The notes under the pieces were generated by a model, which searched no databases, was not told where the DNA came from, and worked only from the letters and a program-made list of their open reading frames with translations. The translations under genes and the position numbers were made by a program. Below, piece by piece: positions 35,686 to 47,995 of a stretch of 64,000 nt of DNA (its first letter is position 1; each line of letters begins with the position of its first letter). The stretch is from Artemisia argyi. Taxonomy: Eukaryota; Streptophyta; Magnoliopsida; Asterales; Asteraceae. The stretch spans positions 301,335,357 to 301,399,356 of the forward strand of contig CM060709.1 of NCBI GenBank assembly GCA_030686995.1, in the 5' to 3' direction.

Positions 35686-36310
35686 TCTATGTATCATTTA
35701 AAATAGTGTCAATTGTTCTAAGTATATGATTATTGACATGCAACAAGAACATGATGGGTATAAATTTATAAAACTTTATTATATTACTATATCATGTATG
35801 ATATGATGATATGACATGCTTAAGTGTTAATTAGTTGATTGATAAATTAGTGACCAGTGCTTACTTCCTTTTCAATCGTGATCATCGTGGAACAGATTTT
35901 GATATAAAGAATCATCAAATTATCATGCAGTACAGTTGTTGAAAACTAAATCATAGCATTCATTCCTTAATTCATTGGTTACGTGGTTTTATATCATGAT
36001 CATTTTTGCAGAGAACTCATATACAGAAAATGAGTGATACAATAATTTAACAAATAATTATTTTGACCAACTTTAAAATCTACTTATGAGTTAAAAATGT
36101 AATAGCAGGCAAACACACTCAAAAGATAACAATTTCCTCATAATTCATAGATAGTTTATTTATAGCAATAGCTGAAAATTTTCCTCATAATTCATAGATA
36201 GTTTATTTATAGCAATAGTTGAAACTCCAAACTTATTGCAATAAGAAGTCCAAGTAATAAGAAATACGATCCTATTATATGTCATTATTTCATAATTAAC
36301 GCTTGATTGA

Positions 36311-37080
36311 CTAGCAATCTACTATATAGCTAACCGGGTTTTTTGCATTACCCTTACCGTTAACGACTCCAGACTTGACATCGTCGTAGTACTCATTTGA
36401 ATTAGAGCATGTTGTAACACATGATACTTCCATCAAAATGTCTTCTTCCATTTCCTCCCGTGGACATTGACCCAAGCTGCAAGACTCCACATTCCTACAA
36501 AGTACTCAACAACAAACTAATTAGCTAGTTTTAATGTAAAATGCGGATACATAAGATGAAAGTGAGTGATTTATATTACCTTTTGCAAATGGTGCAAATC
36601 TCGATGTTTTGGAGAACACGAGGTGTTATCATGTTCTTGAAGACAAGAGGTAGAGGAGTATACACAGAATCCGCGATCCGCATATTTCCTGTAATGGGAA
36701 AAGAAATAGTAAAGTTGATCATATCTATATGTATATCACACAAAATAATGCCAAAAACCCCAACCGAAATTAATTGTTTCATCTACCTTTTATTTAATAA
36801 GAAATTAAATGTCATTAGGAAGCTACAATTGCAATGCAACATAAAGAATCAAAAATCAAAACGGACGTCACATGAAAATACAGCGAAAAAATTTGATTTA
36901 AGCCAATTTAAACAACCTCAAAACAAAACAAGACGATTCTTTAAAAGACACCAAACAACCCGAAACAACTTGAAAGCATGAAAAAAACATACCCCTCAAG
37001 CGTTTTTGTGATTTATCGATATCAGGACTTAAAGAATCAAGGTCGAGATAGCTCTCGCCATCATTTCGTGTGTCCTCCAT
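36311..37080 (-). CDS. Small three-exon Cys-rich protein, copy Y
   Basis: Exon 1 is 36,993-37,080 (88 nt), exon 2 is 36,580-36,688 (109 nt) and exon 3 is 36,311-36,494 (184 nt). The GT-AG introns are 304 and 85 nt, and the joined frame is open for 126 residues. It begins MEDTRNDGESYLDLDSLSPD, carries MRIADSVYTPLPLVF, and has CTIC-x6-C-x4-C spanning the exon 2/3 junction, a possible zinc site. The tail is acidic with extra Cys and ends NPVSYIVDC. Exon lengths 1 and 2 and the second intron length are identical to copy X; exon 3 is 33 nt longer because the stops differ. An acceptor (TTGCAG/GTAATGG) just before the ATG hints at a further upstream exon. Function unknown. Confidence 0.62.
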
Positions 37081-37674
37081 TACCTGCAACAAATTCAACT
37101 AAAACTTCATTAGATTAAAAACTCCATATAAGATATATCTATTAAAAAGCTTAAATTGAGCATTTTTTAAAATGTGTGGCACTTAAAACTGATACTATAC
37201 TAATATTGGATGGCTGAAACAAAAGGATTGTGCTTGTATGTAAGGGGTAAAAAGCGATGAATTTACATGTAGTCGGTGCGTGACATCATCATTTTACATA
37301 TTATTGAATTATTTATTGTGAATGTTGAAATTTATGTCATGAAAAATCACATGTGATTTGCAAAATTACATGTGATATATAATTTGAAAAATAACGTGTG
37401 ATTTTTGAAATCACAAGTTGTATGTGAATTGAACTTTAAAGCTCACATCGTAAATCACATATGATTTCTTATTTTGTAATATTCAAGACCAATAAAAAAG
37501 AAAAAAAAATACAAATAAAAAATAAAAAAATAAAAATAAAAAAATAAAATTGAAAGTATATAAAAGTGTCTGTCCATTAATAGATAAAAAAAAATTTTGT
37601 CACGATAGTGTATTTTTAAGCTTACTGATCTACCGTTTTGTTTAAAAATAAAAAATGAGAAAAAAATTTTGTCA

Positions 37675-37676
<2 letters not shown>

Positions 37677-37767
<91 letters not shown>

Positions 37768-37773
37768 TATATA
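37677..37773. repeat. (AT)n / (AC)n microsatellite
   Basis: About 39 AT units followed by six AC units and a few more AT. The matching position in copy X near 9,900 has no such tract. Confidence 0.98.
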
Positions 37774-38991
37774 TTCCTCTTTATGAAAAGAAGAAAAAAC
37801 TTAGATTTATCAATAATCTTTAATTTATTTTATTAATTTTTATTGAACACACTCCCTTCGATAGTAAGGGATATGTTAAATAATGATAAAATTGCAAAAT
37901 CCGTATTTAGCAAAAGTGTAAAAGAACTTTAAGGCATGCACAAGTTCAAATAGCCGCATCTAAAACCAATTATAGTTTGCATTAATGGGTCACAAGCATA
38001 TATTAAGTCAAAAATGATTTATATATTTATGATAGTCATGCTACTACTTAAAAGGCAATAACTAATTTATATAAGAAAACTTGCAAACAAAAAAGCAGAT
38101 TTCTTAATATCCTCTGATTTATAAAAGTAAAAGTTAATTAATGTAATATATTGCTTTTTATTAATTTGATAATTAAATACAATTTAATTCATAAACCTTC
38201 TATGACCTAAGCAAGAAAAAAAACTAAATAATGCAATAAACTATTTGTGTTCGCTGCTTTGCACGGGTATTAGACTATCATCAATAAACTCGTTTATTGT
38301 ATGCATAACATGAAATATTGTGAACGTAACAAACTTTAAATGGATTCTATTCGAAAATAAAATCTATACATCCAAAAACAATACAATAATTTGGGAATGA
38401 TTCAGAAAATGATTGGTGATAACTTTTCAATTTAATCTCAAACTACAAGGTCTAAAACTAAAACATGTAATGATGATTCGAACGCTACATTTGCTAAACC
38501 AAAATTCACATATTTGATTAGTAAAAATGTATAACGATGATATTTTATTCAAGTAATGAGACATAAAACTAAATTACACACACAATAAACGCGCACTTTC
38601 ATATGCACTAAACTGTCACTAGTGAACTATCACATAAATACCGTCAAACTATACCAGAACCACCGATATTTTGACTGTCGTCATAATGGTGTATTTATAA
38701 AAAAGAAGTTAGAAAATTTGGCACTAAAAAGCGGTCGTTTTAAATCGCAGCACTCGATACACTAATAAATAGATAAATACATACGCAACCATAAATTGAC
38801 ACAACTAGATCTGTCAAAAAACTACACATCGTCGTCGCTATTAACGGCTGATTGTTTAGCGTAATATAATATATTAATAATATGATTGTAATATGGTTTT
38901 ATCTTACTATCGTATAATTGAGAAAGACCTTCTATAACTAGTAATACTTAAAAATCCAACTTGCTAATTATAGAAATTCAATAGTATTATA

Positions 38992-39366
38992 CAAGGTTTT
39001 GAAATCCGGGTCGACCCGGCCGGGTTAACCGGTTCGACCGGTTCCGGCCGAAAAAAAGGGTCAAAACAACCCGGGTTTCTAAAACCGGGTTAACCGATTT
39101 GACCCGCCGGGTTTTGAGTGACCCGGGTCAACCCGGTTCTCGAAACCCGGCCGGGTTTCATTTTTCCAAAAAAAATTAATAAAAACCCGGGTTGACCCGG
39201 TGGTCGAACCGGTTGACCCGCGGTCCAACCGGTTGACCCGGTAAAAAAAATAAAATAATAATAAATTAAAATCCGGGTTGACCCGGCGGTCCAACCGGTC
39301 GAACTGGTTGACCTGGTGCCTGGTGACTCGACCGGGTCGATTTCGAACCCAGTTTTCAAAACATTG
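38992..39366. mobile_element. hAT-type MITE rich in CCGGGT, TSD GTATTATA
   Basis: A perfect 8-bp duplication GTATTATA (38,984-38,991 and 39,367-39,374) flanks ends that read CAAGGTTTTGAAATCCGGGT and, inverted, CAATGTTTTGAAAACTGGGT. The 375-bp interior is full of GGTTGACCCGG-type repeats and is far more GC-rich than its surroundings. The open frames within are repeat artefacts. Confidence 0.9.
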
Positions 39367-39374
39367 GTATTATA

Positions 39375-41804
39375 TATACTACAAGTCTTAAAGCTTAATG
39401 TACAAAATACAAAGCACTATTAAGTTAATATGGTCAAGATATTTAATGTGGTCAATTAATTAACTGATCAATAAATACAATAATATATTTATTAAAACAT
39501 CACTTACATAATAAATACAAATTATCAAAAATATTGTATAACCAACTTAAACGTAATTCCTGCATTAAATGTCACTAATACAAATCTTTTATATAATAAA
39601 AGAATTACATCATTTCGTAGCGTTTTTGCAAAACCCTTCTCATTGAAAAAAAAATTAAACCAATAGGAGAACTCAATTTTGCCACGTAAGCGAAATCGAG
39701 CAATATGATTGGTCAATAGAAAGTCAAAATTAAATTGATTTTGTTCAAACTTAATAAATTTGGTGGAGAAATTTGGTTAAGAAAAAAAATGCAAAAAAAT
39801 ATATGTGTCAAATTTATGAAAACAAAAACTTAAAAAGAGATTGAGTAATTAATAAAACTTTAGTGGTTGAATTTTACATAAAATATATGAAGCTAATTGT
39901 AAAATTACAAGTTCCATGTTTTTTAATAACTTTAGAAAAAACACAAATAACCTCTTACACTTTATACCCCTTATACTTTATAATATGAACTTTGTTTAAA
40001 ATGACATGAGTATTAGTATTAGTTTCAGACTTTCATCTATTTAAATTATTAGTTTTAATATAAATATTGTAAATATGCGAATTAGTTTTAATATTGTTAG
40101 TTGTAGACTTTCATATATTAGAATATATTTTTTAAAAATAAGGACTCATGTTATTCTATTTAAAAATTTAATTTATGCGTACACGGATTTGAATATTAAT
40201 ACTGCTAAATTATTAGTAACGGGAATATAAATATCAAATGGTAAGCACAAGTTACTGTGATATGAAAATAAATATACGCGATTCTACTTATATCAACGAT
40301 TTTAACTTCATTAACGCTCATTTATGTGCTACTAAATTCACGCATTTTGTATAACATTATATCAATATTTAAAGTTAAAAAATAACATCAACGTCAACCT
40401 CAACATGTCTGCCAGTTAAAAACATTATACAAAGCTAATTATTTAACAAAATAATAATAAAGAAAAAAACACACACACACACACAAAAACAAACTCATTA
40501 GTTAGATAGTCATTGTTTAACTTAGAATGTGTTTTTCTTAAAAATGCACGCATCACAATCCTTATTTGATAACAATCACCTTCTAAATCAAAAAAAAAAA
40601 AAAAAAAAAAATTATGTAGGTGATAACCTAACTTTATTTATTGACGTGATGTTTCATCAAAAAAAATGTAATAGTTGGCCGTTGTAAAGGAACTAAAGTA
40701 TGTACATGAGAATTATTAAGCAAGCTTATATAGTTTTTAATCAGGTTATTACGTTACTATACTGCGATAATGTTATTGAGTTGATAATCACGGATGTGAG
40801 ATACCATTCTTCTATACTTATGATTTATAGGTTAACTTCTTTTTGCTTCTCGATAGAATCTGAAAGAGACCTCAACAGAACTTTGGCTTATGTAACCTTT
40901 TTTATGGTTTAACTGTTTTGTTATACACACCAACTTTTAGTATTTTTTTTCATCGAAAACTTCTACACTTAATATTTGTGTTTTTACTATAAACACACTA
41001 AGCTATAATAGAATTAGTTGTGAGTTAAGAGGTTTGTTACTAAGCTTCTCAAAAAAGCTTATACCTTTATCATAAACTTATTGTGTTATGGTAATTGAAT
41101 AAGCCAATAAGCACCTTTAATAAGCATAACCAAACACCCCTTTTGTTATAATATGAAGTTTTCTTATTTGATGTTGTAACTAACTATGTTGTTATCCTCA
41201 CTATAATGCAACATGTAAGTAGTTTTTGCAGTTTTATGATCTTATCACAGACACTAAAGTGCAATGCAATTTGTTGTGTGCGTTTTTAGAAGATGATTAA
41301 GTATCAACACATGATTGTCATGGAAGGATTTTTTACGCCTGCTTAAGGTATGAATGTATAATTAAGTTGAGTTGCTAATTTAGATAATACATGAATGTAT
41401 TTTAATGTACCAAAGATGTATTTTAGTGCATATATAAGGAATTTTATAGTAGGAATTCTTAGCAGGTGTCTTTGAACGAGTTAATGAAACTTAGCAAGTA
41501 TTTGCTGTCATTAATAACACTATGGGTATCAATCAACGGTCTAAAATATGGGTGTCTTTTACCTTGATGATCTAGGCCAATTGTAAAGAAAGTTGCACTA
41601 AAGTGAAAGGTCGGTAAAGATTCAAACAATCCTAAAAGACTTGCGAATTTACTCTTTATCATTTTTTTCATGCATTTATAATTTACTTATACAAGTAATT
41701 ATAATTTCCTTATATAGTTCGGTCTCAGAAAAAAATAATTTTTATACATTAAGACATAAACGTAAGATTAAATTTGAGTTCTACCAATCACATCTTTTTT
41801 TGTT
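39375..41804. other. AT-rich DNA with a possible Helitron 5' end
   Basis: TCTTTTATATAATAAAAGAAT at 39,585 resembles the 5' end of plant Helitrons and follows an A. No matching 3' end was tied to it. The remainder has poly(A) and (CA)n runs and no gene. Confidence 0.35.
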
Positions 41805-41806
41805 TC

Positions 41807-42350
41807 TCTTTATATAATAAAGAAGATATAGTGTAAACATCTATGTTAATTTGGTAATTTTAAGATCAAACATGAGAAGTAAATAACACAAACTTATGAA
41901 AATGCTATTTTTCAAACAAAAATGTACATTAGTAAACATGGTATGATGGTTGTTCATAATCAAAAAAAAAAAAATGAATCAATCTTCAAAGCTATCTAAA
42001 TATGCTACATATTTTAACGAAAATATAAGTAAAAGTAATACCACGATTACAAAACATATCATAAATTGATAGCATGGGTTTGCAAAACTAAAAGCATATA
42101 TCACTAAAATGTCATGTAAGTCAAGTATCATCATGTATTTTGCTTGAATAATAAAATATAATTTTTAACCCAAAAGCATTCTCCTAAAACAATAGGTAGA
42201 TTATAACATATATACATATGATTTTTTATTTTTAGTTCACCAAGTAACATTAATTGAAGCATGTTAAGAGATTCATTTCTTAATCGATAATAATACATAA
42301 TCAAAACGAAATTTTAAAAACCTTGTGCGTGCACAGGTATTATAACTGGT
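41807..42350 (+). mobile_element. Short non-autonomous Helitron
   Basis: The start TCTTTATATAATAAAGAAG and the end, a TGTGC-GT-GCACA stem followed by GGTATTATAA and CTGGT, fit Helitron termini (TC at the 5' end, a hairpin about ten bases before CTRRT at the 3' end). The body of about 540 bp has no coding sequence. Confidence 0.5.
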
Positions 42351-43015
42351 ATAATATAAAGCACATTACACAAATATTCAAGCTCGAAAGAGCAACGAGC
42401 CAAATGGGCTAGATCCCTAACGGGCACGGGTCAAACGAGCTCGAGCCTGAACGGGCACGGGCTAAACAAAATTCTTGAGATCCGTAAATTTATTGTCAAA
42501 AAGACTATAATAAACTAAAATACATGATTAATCGAAAATTTTTATTTCAAGATACTTACCGCCTCAACGCGCGGGTAGCAGGTCCAAATTTACTTTTATA
42601 TTGATATTAAACATTGCCTAGTGAACATTGTTTAGCAGAGTCACTTTATTTTGCATACCCTTATTTTGGTGCATACCAATGGATAAATCCCCATCATCCA
42701 TTTAGTTTGATCTAATGGTGCGGATTAACCTAAGATTAAATGGGGAAACATAAGCCCATGTTTTTTCCCCTTTTGTTTGTCTTTTTCTTTTCTTTGTTAT
42801 TATTATTTTTTTTTTGCTTTTTTTCTTTTGATTTCACGTTTCTTTTTTTTTTTTCAATTTTTTTTGGCTTTTTGGGTTATTTTTTCCCAAATTCACTTTT
42901 TTTTTTTTTTTTTTTTTTTATTCACGATCTTTTTTATTATTATTATTATTTTATTATTTTTTTTCAATGCACGTTTTTTTGTTTTTTTTTCGAATTCACC
43001 TTTTTTTCTTTCATA

Positions 43016-43742
43016 GATTTTCGTCTGTTTCATACGTTTTCGTTCGTTTTTGTTCGTTTTAATATATTTTCATCCGTTTTCTTTCGTTTTCGACCATTTT
43101 TCATACGTTTTCGTCCGTTTTCACACGCCTTTTTATGCTTTCATACGTTTTCGTCCCTTTTAATACATATTCGTCCGTTTTCTTACGTTTTCATCCGCTT
43201 TCGTCAATTTTCGTCTGTTTTCATACGTTTTCGTCCATTTTCTTACGATTTCGTTCGTTTTCATACGTTTTCGTCCGTTTTCATCTGTATTCTTTCGTTT
43301 TCGTTCATTTTTCATACGTTTTCATCATTTTTATACATGTTTTTAAGCTTTCTTATGTTTTCGTTTGTTTTCTAACGTTTTCGTTTGTTTTCTTACGTTT
43401 CGTTCATTTTCATATGTTTTCGTTTGTTTTCATACGTTTTCTTTCGTTTTCGTCCATTTTTCATACGTTTACGTCCGTTTTCAGATGCATTTTTACGCTT
43501 TTATACGTTCTCATACATATTTGTCCGTTTTCATCTGTTTTCTTACGCTTTCGTCCGTTTTCAAACATTTTCTTTCGTTTTCATCCACTTTTGATTACGC
43601 TTTTGTCCTTTTTCATACTTGTTTTTATGCTTTCATATTTATTTGTCCATTTTCATACATATTCGTTCGTTTTCTTACGTTTTTGTCCGTTTTCATTCGT
43701 TTTTGTCCGTTTTTAAATGTCTTTGGTTGTTTTCAGATGTTT
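43016..43742. repeat. 10-bp periodic array, left arm
   Basis: Alternating GTTTTCATAC and GTTTTCGTCC decamers with variants, about 70 units. The TTTT run falls about every 10 bp. Translation gives endless FVRFHTFS-like strings, which explains the long open frames here. Confidence 0.92.
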
Positions 43743-43749
43743 TCATACA

Positions 43750-44410
43750 TTTCTGAATATCACAAGTGATAATCTGAATATCCCAAATAATTTTCTGAAT
43801 ATCACATGTGATATTTTGTGATTTGTTGAATATGAAAAGTGATATTCTATGTTACCACAAATGCTATTCTGAATATCACAAGTGATATTCTGCGATATTT
43901 TGAATATCACAAGTGATTTTCAACTAATGTTTTGTAACATGAAAAATCAAAAGTGATATTCAAAAAATCACAAGTGATAGATATTCAGAATATTACAAGT
44001 GATATTCAGAAAATTGCAAGTGTTACTCCGATTTTCTGAATAGCAATTGTGATATTCTGAATACCAATAGTGATATTCAAAAATGTATGAAAATGGACGA
44101 TAACGTAAGAAAAGGGATAAATACGTATGAAAACGAATGAAAATAAAAGAAAAACACAAGTGATATTCTGCGATATTCTGAATATCACAAGTGATATTCT
44201 AAGTATCACAAGTGATATTCTGAATATCACAAGTGATTTTCAACTAATGTTTTGTAACATGAACAATCAAAAGTGATATTCAAAAAATCACAAGTGATAG
44301 ATATTCAGAATATTACAAGTGATATTCAGAATATCACCAGTGATATTCAGAAAATTGCAAGTGTTGTTCCGATTTTCTGAATAGCAATTGTGATATTCTG
44401 AATACCAATA
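43750..44410. repeat. Central block of ATATCAC-NN-GTGATAT palindromes
   Basis: More than fifteen copies of AATATCACAAGTGATATT or variants. A stretch of about 280 bp (43,870-44,150) is repeated in tandem at 44,160-44,490, including the phrase CAACTAATGTTTTGTAACAT. Confidence 0.9.
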
Positions 44411-44892
44411 GTGATATTAAAAAATGTATGAAAACGAACGATAACGTAAGAAAACGGAGATAACGTAAGAAAAGGGATAAATACGTATGAAAAATAGACG
44501 AAAACGTATCAAAATGAATGAAAACGTAATGAATTAGACGAAAACGTACGAAAATGGGTGAAAACATAAGAAACGACGAAAACGTGATAAAATAGACGAA
44601 AATATATGAAAGCGTAAAAACACGTTTGAAAAAACGCATTAAAATGAACGAAAACGTATGAAAACGAACGAAAACATAAGAAGATAGACAAAAACGTATG
44701 AAAACGGGCGAAAACGGACGAAAACGTATGAAAACGAACGTAAACGTTTTAAAACAGACGAGAACGTCTAAAGATGGACGAAAACATAAAAAACGTATGA
44801 AAACGTGCAAAAACGTCTGAAAACGGACGAAAACGTATATAAACATATGAAAACGGACGAAAACGTAAAAAATGGACGAAAACGAAAAAAAA
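44411..44892. repeat. 10-bp periodic array, right arm
   Basis: The complement of the left-arm array: GGACGAAAAC and GTATGAAAAC decamers with variants, about 48 units. Shorter and more degenerate than the left arm. Confidence 0.92.
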
Positions 44893-45598
44893 ACGTGAAT
44901 TAGAAAAAAAAGGAACGTGATTTGAAAAAAAAAAGCAAAAAAAGTAAAAAAATAAAATAAAATAAAATAACGTGAATTGAAAAAAAAAAAGCAAAATAAC
45001 AAACAGAAAAAAAAAAGTAAAAAAGAAAAAGGAAGGAAAGAATTAAAAAAAAGTAAAAAAAAAAAAAGCAAAAAAAAGGAACGTGAATTGTAAAAAAAAA
45101 AAAGCTAAAAGAAGGGAAAAAAACACAAAAACAAAAAACAAAACAAAACAAAAAAAAAAGAAAAAAACATGGACTTATGTTGTCCTATTTAATCTTAGGT
45201 TAATCCCACCATTAGATCAAACTAGATGGATGATGGAAATTTGTCCATTGGTATGCTCCAAAATAAGGGTATGCAATTGAATTTTTCTCTGTTTAGCAAA
45301 ACTTATTTTATAAAGTAGGCATTTGCGTTATTTTATCTTTAAATGCTAACAAATTTTTGAAATTTAAGATTTTTGAAGAAATATTATATACTGACTTTTG
45401 TTACTACATTACAATGCTTTAAGTTATACCAAGGTACTTTTTGCAAATTTCTTACTTTTTTTAAATCTTATTTATGGTCCATTTTTTTACTTTCGACTAG
45501 TGACATTTATCTAAAAACACATACGTTTAGTAATTTATCTTTTTTACTTTTGGAAATGACAAACTTATAAAATTGTCACTAGACTTCGACAGAAAAAC

Positions 45599-45599
<1 letters not shown>

Positions 45600-45642
<43 letters not shown>
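45600..45642. repeat. Poly(A) tract
   Basis: About 40 adenines followed by ACAAACAAAC-type repeats. Confidence 0.95.
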
Positions 45643-45879
45643 AAACAAACAAACAAACAAAACAAAAAAAACAAAAACAAAAACAAAACCCTATACTTTA
45701 TCCTTTGTTTCGAAGTTAACGTTTGTTAAAAAACGGTTGTTTGACGAATTTGAATATTTTTGGCTGCGTTAGTAAAAATATTGATAAATAATTATCTCTG
45801 CACGTTCAAAAATTTTGATTGACCAGGGACCGAACTTATATTTTCTTTCAACATTTGTAAAATAATAATGACTACTTAT

Positions 45880-46097
45880 TAGCTATATAGAGCTTTTCCT
45901 GAATAAAATCAAAAAGTTTATTCTCATTTATCAATTTTACTGGATTTTAATAATTTTGACTACTATCAAAGGCATCTCGGCCCAATAATATGTGAATGGT
46001 ACAAACAATCTAAATGTTATGGGTTCAAATATCATTAAAGACATATGAAATACAATTTGTTAGATATGTAATGTAGATTGTAATAATTTGTCGTTCA

Positions 46098-46145
<48 letters not shown>

Positions 46146-46641
46146 TTTTTGACTACTTATACTATCACAAAGAGCAAACTATCAAAAAGGTAATATAAAC
46201 TAACGAGAAAATCAAAAAGGTTATTCTCATTTATCAATTTTATTGGATTTTAATAATTTTGACTACTATCAAAGGCATCTTGGCCCAATAATATTTGAAT
46301 GGTCCAAACAACCTAAAGGTTGTTATATAGGTAATGCAGGTTGTAATAATTTGTCGTTTAAATAATAATAATAATAATAATAATAATAATTTGACTACTT
46401 ATACTATCACAAAGAGCAAACTATCAAAAAGGTAATATAAACTAAAGAGAAAATCAAAAAGTTTATTCTCATTTATCAATTTTATTAGATTTTAATAATT
46501 TTGACTACTATCAAAGTCATCTTGGCCCAGTAATATGTGAATGGTCCAAACAATCTAAAGGTTGTGATTCAAATATCATTAAAGACATGTGAAATACAAT
46601 ATGTTAGATAGGTAATGTGGGCTGTAATAATTTGTCGTTCA

Positions 46642-46675
<34 letters not shown>

Positions 46676-46845
46676 TTTTAATTTCTTGTAAAATCCTATT
46701 TATTGTTAATAAAAGTAATGGTTTATAATTAAAAAAAATAATAATAATAATAATTATAATAATAATAATAATAATAATAAGAATTTGACTACTTATACTA
46801 TCACAAAGAGCAAACTATCAAAAAGGTAATATAAACTGACGAGTC
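45880..46845. repeat. Tandem units ending in (AAT)n, possibly SINE-like
   Basis: A unit of 240-300 bp containing GACTACTATCAAAG, GGTTCAAATATCATTAAAG and CGTTCAAATAATAAT is present about three and a half times (anchor at 45,958, 46,261 and 46,503). Each copy ends in an (AAT)n run of different length. The GGGTTCAAATAT phrase resembles a pol III B box and the simple-repeat tail resembles a SINE tail, but no A box was placed with confidence. Confidence 0.6.
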
Positions 46846-46850
46846 CCGTG

Positions 46851-46970
46851 GAACTATATATTTAATTATTTTGGACTTTTCTATCTTGTATTATATTGAT
46901 ACATGTTTGGAACTATATATTTAATTATTTTGGAATTTTCTATCTTGTATTATCTTGATACATGTTTAGA
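46851..46970. repeat. 59-bp direct duplication
   Basis: GGAACTATATATTTAATTAT and the following bases to TTGATACATGTTT occur twice in direct succession with two differences. Confidence 0.9.
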
Positions 46971-47269
46971 GTTATTAATTAAACTCAAATTACTATCTTT
47001 TGTATCTAATGCTTACCAAGTTTAACTCAGAATGAAGTTATTTAAGAAAAATAAAAATAAATAAATAAATGTGTTCAAACATACTTATACATTTATCAAA
47101 GTACTGTTTAAAAAGCCATAGCTAATATCAAAGGAAACTAGATTCTCACCTCAGATAGATGAATAGGATGATGATGTGATCCAAACTGTATAATCCTAAA
47201 AGAGAAGTGCCGACCTTTTCTTTGATAGTAGCGGAGATGAAGATGGCAGAGAAAGGGTTATTTGTGTTA

Positions 47270-47458
47270 GGGTTTTTCTAACTTGTGCCCTAGGAGCACA
47301 AGTTAAGCACACCAAAAGTACACAAGGGCCCACGAAAAAGTACACAGGGATCCACATAAGAGTACAGACATGTGTACTTTTATGTAGGTCCCTGTGTACT
47401 TTTAATGTATTTTTGGTGTACTTAACTTGTGTCCCTAGGGCACAAGTTAGAAAAACCC
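47270..47458. mobile_element. Palindromic MITE, Mutator-like
   Basis: The ends GGGTTTTTCTAACTTGTGCC match each other in inverse, and the inverted repeat extends through most of the 189 bp (CACAAGTTAAG, ACACCAAAAGTACAC). The flanking nonamers TTTGTGTTA and TTTGTGTAT match at 7 of 9 positions, suggesting an aged 9-bp duplication. Confidence 0.7.
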
Positions 47459-47713
47459 TTTGTGTATGATATTCCAAACTAAGTTAAATACTAATGCATG
47501 AAAAGATAACAATTCCATATATTGTGTTTGAGGTGTATACGAAGTAAGAAACTAAACATTCCATATTTCCATATGGTTTACGAATTTTCTATTTACTTTT
47601 AGTTGTGTTATTTTTTTCAATTATACGTTTAGATTAGGGATAATGATTAAAAGATAATAACTATAATAAAAATAAATAAATAATAAAAAAATCAATTGTC
47701 GTCAATCAGTGAC

Positions 47714-47915
47714 TAGGGGTGAGCAGAAAAACCGAAATATCCGAATAAACCGAAAACCAAAACCGAACCGAACCGAAAATAACCGAATCGAACTTGTAAC
47801 CGAACCGAATTTGCCAAAACCGAACCAAACCGAACTTTTAATTCGGTTCTCGGTTTGGATATGGTTTTGGTAATCAAAACCGAAAACCGAACCGAAAACC
47901 GAATTCATATAAATT

Positions 47916-47995
<80 letters not shown>

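Larger units (their letters stand above)
35690..38860. repeat. Copy Y of the segmental duplication
   Basis: The block aligns piecewise with 2,290-2,401, 6,849-8,320, 9,590-10,720, 24,641-24,865 and 28,453-28,940, in the same order and orientation. It contains one paralogue of the three-exon gene, an (AT)n microsatellite and a 54-bp tandem duplication at about 36,127-36,235. It serves as the uninterrupted reference for the insertions in copy X. Confidence 0.85.
42638..45289. mobile_element. Foldback Mutator-like element with 10-bp repeat arms, TSD TGTTTAGCA
   Basis: The 9-bp duplication TGTTTAGCA is perfect (42,629-42,637 and 45,290-45,298). The left end GAGTCACTTTATTTTGCATAC and the inverted right end GAGAAAAATTCAATTGCATAC are the two end types of the 2,402-6,848 element. 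Inverted similarity continues through TTTGATCTAATGGTG and CCTAAGATTAAAT into homopolymer tracts and then repeat arrays (43,016-43,742, T-rich; 44,411-44,892, A-rich). The centre holds ATATCAC-NN-GTGATAT motifs. There is no transposase. The whole 2.65 kb could fold into one large hairpin. Confidence 0.9.

Noticed and set aside
39079..39359. Two overlapping minus-strand ORFs with GSTGSTTGSTR-like words
   Set aside because: Both lie wholly inside the hAT-type MITE with CCGGGT repeats; the apparent coding is repeat-derived.
40700..40912. 70-codon ORF with a Met start at 40,700
   Set aside because: No splice sites, promoter or recognisable domain; length and composition are expected by chance in AT-rich DNA.
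42740..43770. Long open frames rich in Phe, Val, Arg and Ser (up to 245 codons, also at 44,334-45,151) that look like membrane proteins
   Set aside because: They are translations of 10-bp repeats and T-rich tracts in the arms of the foldback element, open in several frames at once.
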